Source of the DNA: Histoplasma ohiense
Taxonomy: Eukaryota; Ascomycota; Eurotiomycetes; Onygenales; Ajellomycetaceae
DNA: 64,000 nucleotides
NCBI GenBank assembly: GCA_017607445.1
Contig: JAEVHH010000001.1
Coordinates: forward strand, 7,130,001-7,194,000
Reading direction: 5' to 3'
Shown here in pieces: positions 11,473 through 21,826 of this stretch. Both the position numbers and the translations under genes were made by a program. The notes below the pieces were generated by a model. The model was not told where the DNA came from, ran no database searches, and saw only the letters and a program-made list of their open reading frames with translations. Within the stretch, counting starts at the first letter, position 1. Every line of letters begins with the position of its first letter.

Positions 11473-11524
11473 GCCCAATTGGCAGAGTCACGTGGATGAA
11501 TTATTTAGATCACGTGGTATAAAA
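11473..11524. promoter_or_regulatory. CCAAT box, two CACGTG boxes and TATAAAA cluster
   Basis: Within 52 bp lie CCAAT (about 11474), CACGTG at 11489-11494 and again at 11511-11516, and TATAAAA at 11518-11524. CCAAT is the HAP/CBF-complex site and CACGTG the bHLH (Cbf1-type) site; in yeast both classes control respiratory genes. The cluster lies upstream of the minus-strand QCR10 locus, so it may be its promoter, but the TATA box faces the + strand. Assignment is inferred. Confidence 0.45.
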
Positions 11525-12057
11525 TCCATTTTTCTCCGAAGCGAAGAACAAGCCTACTATCTACACCCCAGAGCACACTTGTTCAAAATCTACAAAAGGA
11601 AGAATGAAAAAAAAAAAAAAAGAAACCGGAAAAACAAGGGAGGATAGAACTCATATCTTGAAATGTACCTCTATATTCATTCTCATTTTTTATATACAGA
11701 TGGTATAGTGATGAATAGTAACAATAGCCTAGGTGATATAATAGACAGGTGAAAGGACTAAGACACTGAACACTGAAAAAATGAATGAAAAAAATGACAA
11801 GACAGTGGGGGGTACTCCTTTTTTAATCAACCGATTGATTGATTGATTGATAGATCAGTCAGTCAGTCACAAAAGAACAAGAAAAAACAAAGAGCATAAC
11901 CAGAGTAATCAAAAGAAATATAAAAAAAAGAGGCAGAAAAACCTTGTACAGTATGCATTTGAAGAGAAATATATCAGAAATGAAAGAGAGAAAAAGACAC
12001 AAAATGCAAAGTGAAAAACAAAATATAAACCCAACCACCCAAACCCATTGAAAAGGT

Positions 12058-12092
<35 letters not shown>

Positions 12093-12093
12093 C
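12058..12093. repeat. (CA)n(AT)n microsatellite
   Basis: Ten or so CA units pass directly into eight AT units. A (TG)n tract, its complement, lies 310 bp downstream. Confidence 0.9.
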
Positions 12094-12401
12094 TAAAGAA
12101 GAAAAAACTTTCCTTTTCACCATTTAGCCTTTTTCTGGTTCTCCCTTTATTTTTTAGTGGGGTAGATGTAGGCACACTTCCCATCTTCACATCTTCACAT
12201 TTTGTTTTGATGTCTATTGTTTCCCCCCATTTCTTCTTTTGTCGATGTCCCTTGCTCATTTTGTTCTCGTCGCGGTAGATAGGTAGGCAGGTTAAGAGAA
12301 GGTTTATGAAGACAAAGAAATGGAGTCGGGCCGACATTGAAGTGGGGAATCCGGAGGAATATATATAGAGAGTAATAAAACACTCCTCTTGTTTTTGTTG
12401 G

Positions 12402-12404
<3 letters not shown>

Positions 12405-12446
<42 letters not shown>
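12405..12446. repeat. (TG)n microsatellite
   Basis: About 21 uninterrupted TG units. Inverted relative to the (CA)n at 12058, so the two could pair. Confidence 0.9.
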
Positions 12447-12452
<6 letters not shown>

Positions 12453-13658
12453 TTTTTCTTTTTTGTTCTTGTTAAGATTGTTGTTGATATGCAAAGAGAA
12501 GCGAGCCAAAAATGAAGAAAAGAAAATGGAAACAAATCTGATGATGACAAAAGAACAGAACAGAGTGAAAAGGAAAAACAAAAAAAAAAAAAGGTGAAAG
12601 GAACATTTAGCAATGCATAAGACAAAGGGAACATGAAAAGATAAAAACCACCAAGCCCTCCCAAACCACCCAAAAACCACAAAGCAAAATAATGCAAAGG
12701 GATGGAATCCTTTATGGGTGTGAAAGAGAGTGAGCGAGAAAATCTTGTACAATCTCAAATGAAAAAGAAAGAAGAGAGAGCAAAGACACAAAAAGCAGGA
12801 AAAGATGAAGGGGTCAAGCAGACTATGTACGTATGCAATTTCTTTCTTTGCTGGGGGTTTTTTCTTGCCCTAGTTAAGAGGAAAAATGAAGACAGCCATT
12901 AACATCAACATAATCTGGTATATGTAGCTTTCCTCCTCTTCTTCCTCCTCCTCCTTTTCCTCCTTCATTCTCGTCCACATTTCTCCCCCTTTTCCGCGAA
13001 ACAACTGTGTATATATGTATGTACGTGGGGATTTTTCTGAAGTGGAGGAGGAGCAAATCCCGATAACGAAAGAGCGGAGGGAGGGAAAAATGAATGAGCG
13101 AATGCAATAACTTTTGTTCTGAAGCAGAAAAATGAGCAAGAAAGAACAAGGAAGAATTTCTTTTTTAAGGAGGAAGTCCACTCCTATGAAAAAAATATCA
13201 AAAAACAAATAATCACAAAAAAATATAAAAAAAATGCTCCGGGTCTCCAAGTCTATAAATGCTAGATGTGTATTTGTGCGTGTCGTCCGATTTTTTGCCA
13301 GGAAATGAGATGTTGTGGAGGTCGCACCCCCGCGCCCAGCGCTCTTGGATTGGTGCTGCCACTCGACGATGAGGAAATAGGCACAGAAAAAGAAAGAAAA
13401 AAGAAAACGTTGCGTTGCGTTGCATTGCGTAGCCTCTAGTAAAATGTCTGCAAAAAGAAAAGTTTTGATTTTCGGCCGTAAAGTGCTGTGCGTTTGGTTG
13501 TTTTGCATCGGTGTTTATTGTGTTGTTTTTGCCTGATTGGCTTGATTGATTGATTGATTGATTGATTGCTTGCTTGGCGTTTTGCATCCAGAACGTAATG
13601 GAAGGGGATAAAGCAGTAAAGTCGAACCCTAAAGCCGACCCTGTCATAATAAGTAATC

Positions 13659-14052
13659 CTAGGAGGGATTCATCCTCATAGCCCTCATGTAGCCTTCGTA
13701 ATATTGCTGTAGGGGTCTGAACAATAACTTCATATCAAGCGAAAGCTCCTCAATAGCATAGGCATCATCGATGTCACTGAGAAAACCACGACATTGGCGC
13801 TTCCGCGCTGCATCTGTCTGAAAATATCCACGAACTGCCCGAAGCATTCCCAAGATGTATATAAGGCTACTATCGTGGATGAAACAAATTTCGAATAGCC
13901 GTTCGCGGTTCTGGGCCGATATCAAGTCCGTCTGGACTCTGCAGAATGGATAAGGGCTGATTTCAGCTTAAGCTGCACGCAGTATCGTCGCAAAGTAGCG
14001 GAATATTGGGTCCCTGAGGATTTAAAAGGCGGCTGACGGTTGACAAGTCCAT
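13659..14052 (-). CDS. Hypothetical small protein, two exons (117 aa)
   Basis: Proposed model: exon 1 13979-14052 (ATG at 14052), intron 13939-13978 (40 nt, GTGCAG..CTGCAG), exon 2 13659-13938. The join keeps frame and gives an N-terminus MDLSTVSRLLNPQGPNIPLL and a C-terminal part with QNRERLFEICFIHDSS, ILGMLRAVRGYFQ and LLFRPLQQYYEGYMR. The C-terminal part looks amphipathic-helical and amino-acid balanced, unlike the neighbouring noise. I recognise no domain. The intron is at the short limit and the donor is not GTRAGT, so the model may be wrong; exon 2 is better supported than exon 1. It lies about 0.9 kb downstream of the C2H2 gene on the same strand, so it could also be a separate 3' exon region. 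Confidence 0.35.
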
Positions 14053-14981
14053 GGCGGTGGCGGCATCGGCATCTGCTAAGCAAAACAGGAACACAAGACT
14101 CTGAAAATCTCCTCCCCGTTCCACCCAGCCATATCGATCCCGACTGGAAACGTCCCCCCACTCCCTCGTCAGGGGGCCACATCGTGAAGCCAAAACGATA
14201 CCACGAAAGATTGATTGATTTTCGATACCCGCAGGCCCAAGCAAAAACGGAAACGACGAATATGGCGAGCAAGTGAAGGTAATATAATATATATATCAGG
14301 ACTGTGTTGTGGCTCGTTACTCAAGGTAATCATGCCCAAAGGGAGTATATACTAGCATTCAACATGAAAATGAAGATTGGACTGGATCGATTCGATGTCA
14401 CCAGCAGAACAACGGCTTGAGGAGAATCCCTGGATTCCACATTTGATCGAGGAATCTATGTCTGTATCTGAAATAAGGTCTTGCAAGGTCAAGGTCGGTT
14501 CGTTAGGCTAGTTCGTTTTGGATGCGGGAGATTCGCAGTATGGCAACCTAGCAGCCTTGGATTGAGGCTAGCAAACTCCGAACAAAAATCGATTCCAACA
14601 CCGTCGGAATAAAAAATAAACAGCTCCAATACAGCACATGGCAAGAAATGTTTATAAAAGGCCATCGTACGCATCTTCAAAAGAAAAGGGGGGAGAGAAT
14701 TACAAGTGGCAATATATAAAAGTAGGAGGAGAGCCAAACATGGCCGTGGTAATTCGGATCGTAAGTACGAGTTCGAGAAAAGAAATGTTTCACGTTATCG
14801 GCCGTCACCATCACCGTCAAACAAACATGCAGCAAAACCTGCGCGTTATTGGCGTGCAGGTTGAACGGTTCCTATAATCCAGAAGGAAAAACAAAAAAAA
14901 AAAAAAAAGTTAATGAGGTGGTCTACTCCACTCTGCAACAGCAGGCTATTCTGCGACAATGTTAAAAAGTCCACAAAGAGA
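14053..14981. other. Intergenic / 3' flank of C2H2 gene
   Basis: No gene recognised. It includes an AT-rich stretch around 14280-14300 and an A16 run near 14890 just beyond the C2H2 stop codon. Small ORFs on both strands lack coding character. Confidence 0.4.
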
Positions 14982-16635
14982 TTATGGGGCGAGCGTACCG
15001 TCACCGCCCAGACTGGTGGATGCTAAATAAAGCCCATTCAAACCACTTTCAGGTTGCCCGCTCGTTGCCGTCGGGTAAAACTTTCGATCAGTCTCAACTT
15101 GGGGGTGCATCGAGTCGGGAACCGGAGCCACTGAAGCTGGAAACATTGGTTGCATGTAGCCATCTTGAGTGCCGGCCTGGAACATGGACGTCCAGTCGAT
15201 TTCGCCTGACTGACCGGGGTTCGGTCCGGTAGGCATGCCAGGGCGTTTGCTATCAGGCATGTTGTTGGCAGACTTAGCTGCATCGATAGGGGGTAGGTCA
15301 ACGTTCGACTGGCCAGTTGTGTCAGCTCCAGACTGTGCGAGATACGAACTCTGTTTGGATTCAGCCATCCAGGGAGCTCTCTGATGCGTCTGGTTTTGGG
15401 CGTATCCATGATCATCAACTTGACCACGGTTGATCCCGCCAACAGGCTGCATCGGAAAACCAAGGGGCCGTGGATCTGTAAATCCGGGGTTGTGGTGACC
15501 AGAGGCCATGCCAACCCCGTTCACGTGCCCTTCCCCAAACGGTGTTCCGACGATACCATTAGAAGCCGGAATGGAGCTACTGACATCTCCTGAAACAGGT
15601 TTGGGGACAATGCCCGCAGCCTGAGCTTTCTTCAAATGAGCGTGGGGGTGCGACAGGTGAGTAGCACCAGTCGGATTGCCGCGACGTAATGAACATTTTT
15701 GAAAGTGGCGTTTCAAAATATCGCTTCGGGAAAATGTGTCTTTGCACAAAAAACACATGTACGGGCGATCGCCGGTATCTATATTGAATAATAAAAGGAT
15801 AAGACATCGAAATAATCCAAATATCAAAACAAACGTATTTTCCCCTTTTCAAGTAGGTGGGAAGGGCTGATCAAGGGCTAGAACTGAACTTACGCCTCAA
15901 TAGATGCCGCTTAAGATGCTTTGCATGTAGATATGTTTTGTTGCAGTGCGGGCAAGGGAACTTGCCATCCGCGTCTTTCGCAGGCATAGCAGATTTTGTG
16001 GTGCCATTTGCTCCGTTAGTAATAGCAGCCGCCCGTCCTGGAACACTTGGAAGAATTCCCCTCCGACCTTGGGATCCGACTACCTGGGTGCGTGGCAGGT
16101 CCTTTGGAACGAAAGTTGCTGGGGAAGTAGGTAAGCTATTTGTTGTTGCCACTGCGAGTCCCTTTGGCCCTGTATCACTGAACGAACCGGAAGGTAAAGT
16201 GCCACCAAAATCTGTCCTTCTATCCCGAGGAGGCGCAGGCGCAATGGGCTGAGGATAGGCCTGGGAGGTAGTCGACGGAGGCAACAAGCCATGCGACGGA
16301 TATTGTTGCTGGCTGTGATGATGGGTTAAGAACGAGGAAGGAGGCAAGCTGTTGACGGTAGTATGCGGCGGCAGAGGAGCGGAGGACGCAGCATACACGT
16401 CGTTGGCGGACGTGGTTGGATACCGGGGCATCTCATGTCGGTATGGCTGTCCTAGATAGGAGGGATGTACAGGAGGATGGCTCTGTGGATGTTGGAGTGG
16501 GGGCAAGGTATGCGGCTGCGCCATTGAATAGTGTGGTTGCATCTGGTACTGATGCAGGTTGGACAGAGGCGGGGGTCCTGGAGGGGGAATATTTGCAGGA
16601 GGCCTCGAGGCTTGCGCTCTGATGTTGGGATCCAT
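14982..16635 (-). CDS. C2H2/C2HC two-finger transcription factor (512 aa)
   Basis: Join of 15894-16635 and 15778-14982 across a 115-nt intron (GTAAGT..ATATAG, 15779-15893); total 1539 nt, frame intact. The N-terminal ~215 residues are Pro/Gln/His-rich (start MDPNIRAQASRPPANIPPPG). Finger 1 is FPCPHCNKTYLHAKHLKRH, C-x2-C-x12-H-x3-H; its last His codon is formed across the splice (C|AT). The canonical linker HTGDRPYMC follows, then finger 2 CFLCKDTFSRSDILKRH with ligands C-x2-C-x12-H-x3-C. The next block, CSLRRGNPTGATHLSHPHAH, is characteristic of a fungal C2H2 regulator family annotated in Aspergillus as Egr2-like (from memory, uncertain). The C-terminal ~200 residues are Gly/Pro/Gln-rich and disordered. 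Expected nuclear DNA-binding regulator. A very long gene-free region lies upstream. Confidence 0.85.
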
Positions 16636-17238
16636 AGCGAAGGAAAGAAATAGAGGAAAAGTTCGAACCGTGAGCTTGTAGGATCGTCCAAACCATCGAT
16701 TGTGGGATTGTTATACACCCCGAAGACCTCTTTTTTTTTTTTATAAAAAAAGAAGAAAAAGAAAACGGAAAAAGGAAAGAAAAAGGAAAGAAGGGGAAAA
16801 AAAAGAAAAAAGCGTTGTTCCTTGGGGGGGTGGGTTGTTGGGCCTGTTAGAAGGGAAAAACTACATGTTGTCAGCCGTCATTATCCTGTCAATGCGAATG
16901 CCACGCCCAATGCCACGGATCTGCTTCTTTGTTCTCATGTTTGAAGCATGCGCGCATCATCGTGCCCAAAACGGTGCTGCATTCCAGCTTGTTCATTGTG
17001 GGAATTCAAAAGGGAACAGGTACTAACCCGAAAGGAATGCAACAAAATTCGCGAATGGTGTCGCGATTCGAACAACGACAGGTTAATTCCGGACCAAGTG
17101 CGCAAGCTGGCTGGTAATTTCCTTGGACAATGGGCCTGAAGAACTTGAGAGAATGTGTGTGCTATCTATATCTATATATATAGTGGGAGAGTCGTTGGAG
17201 AGTGTTTATGTGAGTGAGTTAGTGTGTTGTTTTGGGTG

Positions 17239-17276
<38 letters not shown>

Positions 17277-17600
17277 GAGAGTTGACAACGCGGGTGGATC
17301 AGGAGAAGACGGTCGAGGGTGAGATAGACTACGACCAGGGCTCCACCTTGAGACGGGAACACGAGTGGAGGCTCTTAAAAAAGACTGGGAGCACAACCCA
17401 ACACAGTGGACAAGGGAGGGCGGAGGTAGCAGAGGATAATTGGGGATAGTTGGGGATAGGGCTCCACCAGCAGAAAACAATGGAGGAACAGAAGAAGGAT
17501 TGAAGAATGGAAGAATGGAAGAGCAGAAGAATTGAGTCCTGGGTATGGATGAAGGAGCGACCCGAGACTCGGGATGGACGAGAGTCCGTGAGGATTAGAA
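16636..17600 (-). promoter_or_regulatory. Likely long 5' leader / promoter of the C2H2 gene
   Basis: On the minus strand the first 120 nt upstream of the ATG are pyrimidine-rich (16720-16815), typical of fungal leaders. A (GA)n tract (17242-17272) and several short upstream ORFs follow. No coding domain was seen on either strand. The role is inferred from position. Confidence 0.35.
17242..17272. repeat. (GA)n microsatellite
   Basis: About 15 GA units, reading (CT)n on the strand of the C2H2 gene. CT/GA tracts are common promoter elements in fungi. Confidence 0.9.
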
Positions 17601-17720
17601 GGAGAGAAGTGACAAATAGAGGGGAGGAGGAGTAACAGTAGTATTTTTATTTATTTTTTTTTTTTTTTGGTGCAATGGATGGGATGGATGTACTTGTACT
17701 GTGGTTGTGGTGATGATGAT

Positions 17721-17746
17721 GGTGGTGGTGGTGGTGGTGGTGGTGG
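17721..17746. repeat. (GGT)n trinucleotide run
   Basis: Eight or nine GGT units, followed by two copies of GATGCTGGTG. Confidence 0.85.
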
Positions 17747-20700
17747 ATGCTGGTGGATGCTGGAGAAGAAAGGAAGAAAAAAAGAAAGAAGAAAAAGAAA
17801 AGAAGAGGGCAAGCCAATGGATATGCTTCGGGGCTAGGGGCGGGTGTGCACGATGAAGAAATATGAAATAATAAATAAATAATAAAAATATAAAATAAAA
17901 TAAAATAAAATAAACGAGGAGGGAGAAAAATATCAGAAAATGACAGAAAAATGACAGAAAAGAACGCAGCGGCGTGGCGGTGTGCCGTGGGTCGTTCGTT
18001 TCCTAGCCGTCCGTTGGCTGGTACTGTCCCGTACGGTGTACGGAATGCTCAGTACGATAACGCAAGACCAGCAGCCCTAGCAACTGGCAGCCCACAACGT
18101 AACTTGTCAACTTGTACAGTACATGTACATGTACCTGTACCCGGACCTGGCCCTGGACCTGTCTGTCCCGTTGTTCCTGGACCTGTGCGCGCTCCCCCGA
18201 TACTCCCCCGATACAGCGCGGTGCTGACCTGGCGATAAGTACTATACAGGTTGATTACAGAGTACGGAGTACCTGGGCGCAGATTATTGCGACGAATCTA
18301 TCCCTCTACCCTGACTCACTCGTCGAGTCGCCGCCGATCAATTCTGCAATGACGAAGTCCGGGCTCCTTCCTGCCTGCCATCAAACCTTCTTCCACCGTT
18401 ATGCGGTTTCTCCACTACTTGAACTATCTATTACGAATTCTGATAACGCTTAAATACTTATAGCAGTACGAAGAATATGAAGAATATATCACCTGCTGTA
18501 CGGCCCCGTCGTTCACCGTCCACAGAATCCCTTACTTCCTGATACAGCCAGCAAGGAGCAAGTGGAATTCTTCAGCGAAAAATGAACGGAAAAAGAAAAA
18601 AAACGCCACTGGCCAATCGTGTAAAGCAAATCAGAAAATCGAAGAGTAAAAAAATCAAAAAAAAAAAAAAAAATCAAAAAATCAAAAAATCATAATGAAC
18701 AAAGCTCTAAAAGCGCTCTCGAAAACCTGGAACACCCCTTTTCCGGTATTTGGTTCTCGGAATCTTGGGACCTTTGGTTTCGGCCTTATAATTTTCTGAG
18801 CTTGGAATTTAGAGTTTCTTGTTGCGGGATTGGTCTATGGTTATAGCTATTCTGGTTCCGGGCGTCGGCCGTCTCAAAAAACAACAGGAGGAAAAAGAGA
18901 GAGAGAGTGAGTGAGTGAGTGAAAAAAAAGATGACTTCCACTCAACTCCCAAGACGACAAGGGATAAAAGGCAAAAGCAAGTAATGAAAGCATAAATTGT
19001 GTGACGAATTCTGGATATCTGCCGTTTTAAGAATAATGCTTTTGTTTCGCCCTCGAGTGGCAAAACAAGCTGGCCCGCTGCCATAACAGGAAATGGTCGG
19101 AAATCTCAAGAAGCGAAAAAGGGAAGCAAAAAAAGGGAAGGAAAAAGCGAGCAAAGATCATAAGAGAGCCTTGCATTTGCTTGGTTGAGGACGATGGAAG
19201 GTGGCCCCTTTTTACTTCGGATCTCGATGGATATGACGCCACGCTCCCTGTTCCGCGGTTTGGTACTTTGGAATATTCTGATTGACTCGTGGTAGTGGCC
19301 TGCGGAACCAACCACGACAGGCGCCGGAACGTGAGAAGATAATTGTCTTTTTGGACCAACTGCGACAAGGCGGAGGGAGCCTCTGGGAGGGGTGGGGATC
19401 AGCGGAAGCTTGTGTGAGGCAGGGTGAATGTTTCCGGAATGGCAGAATGGTGTGGAGGGGTTGAGGGTTGCGCCAGCGGAGGAGCGGCGGGAGGGAACTC
19501 AGTAGAATAAGCAAAGCTTGGGTTGATTGATTGATTGGCAGCGGAACGATGCGACAGAGAGAGATTTCCCATCTGTTTTACTACAAACAGAACATTCCCC
19601 CTTTTGGAAGCCTGTCCTGTCCCCCTTGCGAGTCAGGTGTTCACGGCCACATTCCAAGGTTGAGTATTCGCTTCTACGCCCCTGATACCTACGAATAATC
19701 CCCACCAAACACTCCGATCGCCGAATCCCACAGACAACCCAGACAAACCACACGCGCCCACGCACGGCCAAACGCACGGCCACGCACGCATACGCACGCA
19801 TGCATGTTCACCAAATGGCAAAACCCCCCGTAACAAATCATACACAACCGACCGTACTCGCGATAACAAGGGACGAAATTATATACTGCTTGATATTACT
19901 TGCTCTTACCTGGGAACGGTATAACTTTGAGAATAACTGCCTTCCAAAAACAGGGTCTTGGCAAATCTCGGTACCATTGAAAACAAAACCCTCTCCTTTC
20001 CTGAGCCTGAAACCTAGTTTAGGCGAGAAACTTTAAAAATCACATCATGCAATGGATGGTAACATGAATAATATGATTCTTATCATTACGAGTTAACGTT
20101 ATTACTCTTAAGTTGACTAGTTAGTTGGTTAGTTAGTTAGTGAACTACTCTGATTATTAGTTATGTACTGTTACATGTCCCCCCGGACTAGCGCACCACC
20201 CACGATCATGCTCATCTAACTAACATGTGTACTACGGAGTACGGAGTAGTTATTTTCTGAAAACATTTCAGAAAAGCTGATCGTGGCGAGGGGTTTTTGC
20301 GAACCACGATGGTCTTTGGCCCATGCCATTTCAAGGTTGGAGCAATGATCAACTCTACCAACGCTAATGTCATCCCTATCTTGAATACCTACAACCCATA
20401 GGGGCAGATTTATAAGATATCTCTCATCAACCCCTTGAACTTTCTCGAGATAGGATGTAGTAAGGATTGGAGGTTAGATTTGAAGATTAGATGAGGGAGC
20501 TAGTTAGTGGAATTAGACCCCGAGAAACAGCGGAGATAAGTCTCTCCCTCTTCCACCTTCTCTGGAAGTGTGTTGAGTTTTTATTATTGTTCTTAATTCT
20601 CAGATCTTTTGAATCCCGTTCAACTGTAACCCGCTCAGAATCCCAGGCTCTCAGGGCAACTCCCTCATGTGATATCAAACTCTATTTTAACATGGGTCCG

Positions 20701-21147
20701 CAAGCAAAGAATAACCATCCCCTTACGCTGTACAGCTAGGTTTTCACCCGCTCGAAAATCTCTCATTGGTAGCTCAGGAGCCAATTCACAACTCACAATC
20801 GAATACCATTGTTTTGAGCTAATCGCCGCCCAGAATGGAGCTTCTTAATTGCCCAATCTGGCTGTACTACATGTAACTAACTGCAGTCCTGCCATTGCTA
20901 ACTATGTATGTAAACTTCATTTCATGCCCACAAGGTCCCCATGTTGGCGCTGCTTAATCATCACGTCATCGCCCTCTCCATACACAGGGCGGGTTACCAT
21001 ACCGGTATGCAGGAATGCAGGCATGTTCGCGGTATCCCAGAACTCTGACGCTGTGATACCGTCGGGCTGCCCAGCCGCTTCCAGACTCCAATAGCACGCA
21101 CGCAACTTCTGTTGCAAAAACCAAATTTCAAACAGGAAGACCAAAAA

Positions 21148-21198
21148 AGAAAAGAAAAGAAAAGAAAACCAAAACCAAAACCAAAACCAAAACCAAAA
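21148..21198. repeat. AAAAG then CCAAAA tandem
   Basis: Four AAAAG units pass into six CCAAAA units. Confidence 0.85.
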
Positions 21199-21764
21199 AC
21201 CCTTTGTACCTGAAATCGAACCATGGGTAAAAAAAAAAAAAGATCTCAAAAAGGGCTTTTAAAACAAGTAAAGAAAGGAGGCAAATAGCAACTTCCACCG
21301 GAAAAAAAAACCTTTTTTATTTTTAATTTTTCCCTTTTCTCTCCTGGCGAAATTTTGGGCTCTCTCTATTTTATATAGACTTTCTTGGCATGTATTGTAA
21401 AACACATTCGCCCCCCCGGCACTGAATCTCGGGAAGACTGCATTGGGGACAAACAAGCTGTTTGCTATACACCTGAATTCGCATTATTTTTGAAAATGAT
21501 AAAGTTGAAGTTGTATTAGCAGAAGTTAGTAATTTTATAAGGAAAGGCTGTGTTAAGAAACGGGATGCTCTGCGAGCATACAGTAATACATCGGCAAAAC
21601 CAAAACTTTCAACATAGGGGTCCGATACGAAAAAAAAAAAATATGCATCCTCTTTTCTTTTTTTTTAAATTTTTAAATTTTTTAATGTTACCAACCACGT
21701 GGAGGTGGGGGTGGGATTACTCGGCAAGCCCCATCACCAGCTCTCATAGCGGCATGGCCCGGGG

Positions 21765-21826
21765 AAAATAAAAATAAAAATAAAAATAAAAATAAAATAA
21801 ATAAAAATAAAATAATATAAAATAAA
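21765..21826. repeat. (AAAAT)n microsatellite
   Basis: Imperfect AAAAT/AAAT units over about 60 bp. Confidence 0.85.

Larger units (their letters stand above)
11525..13658. other. Low-complexity intergenic region
   Basis: Purine-rich on one strand, with (GATT/GTCA)-type short tandems at about 11830-11870, (CA)n/(AT)n at 12058-12093, (TG)n at 12405-12446, GGA/TCC-rich DNA at about 12920-12965 and (TTGA)n at about 13540-13568. The long minus frame 11909-12697 runs through the microsatellites and is Phe/Leu/Thr-His repeat noise. I see no gene. Confidence 0.5.

Noticed and set aside
11909..12697. Long minus-strand ORF of 262 codons
   Set aside because: It runs through (TG)n and homopolymers, is almost only Phe/Leu/Thr/His, and an overlapping second frame is equally open; low-complexity artefact.
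15857..16252. + strand ORF of 131 codons
   Set aside because: Antisense shadow of C2H2 exon 1.
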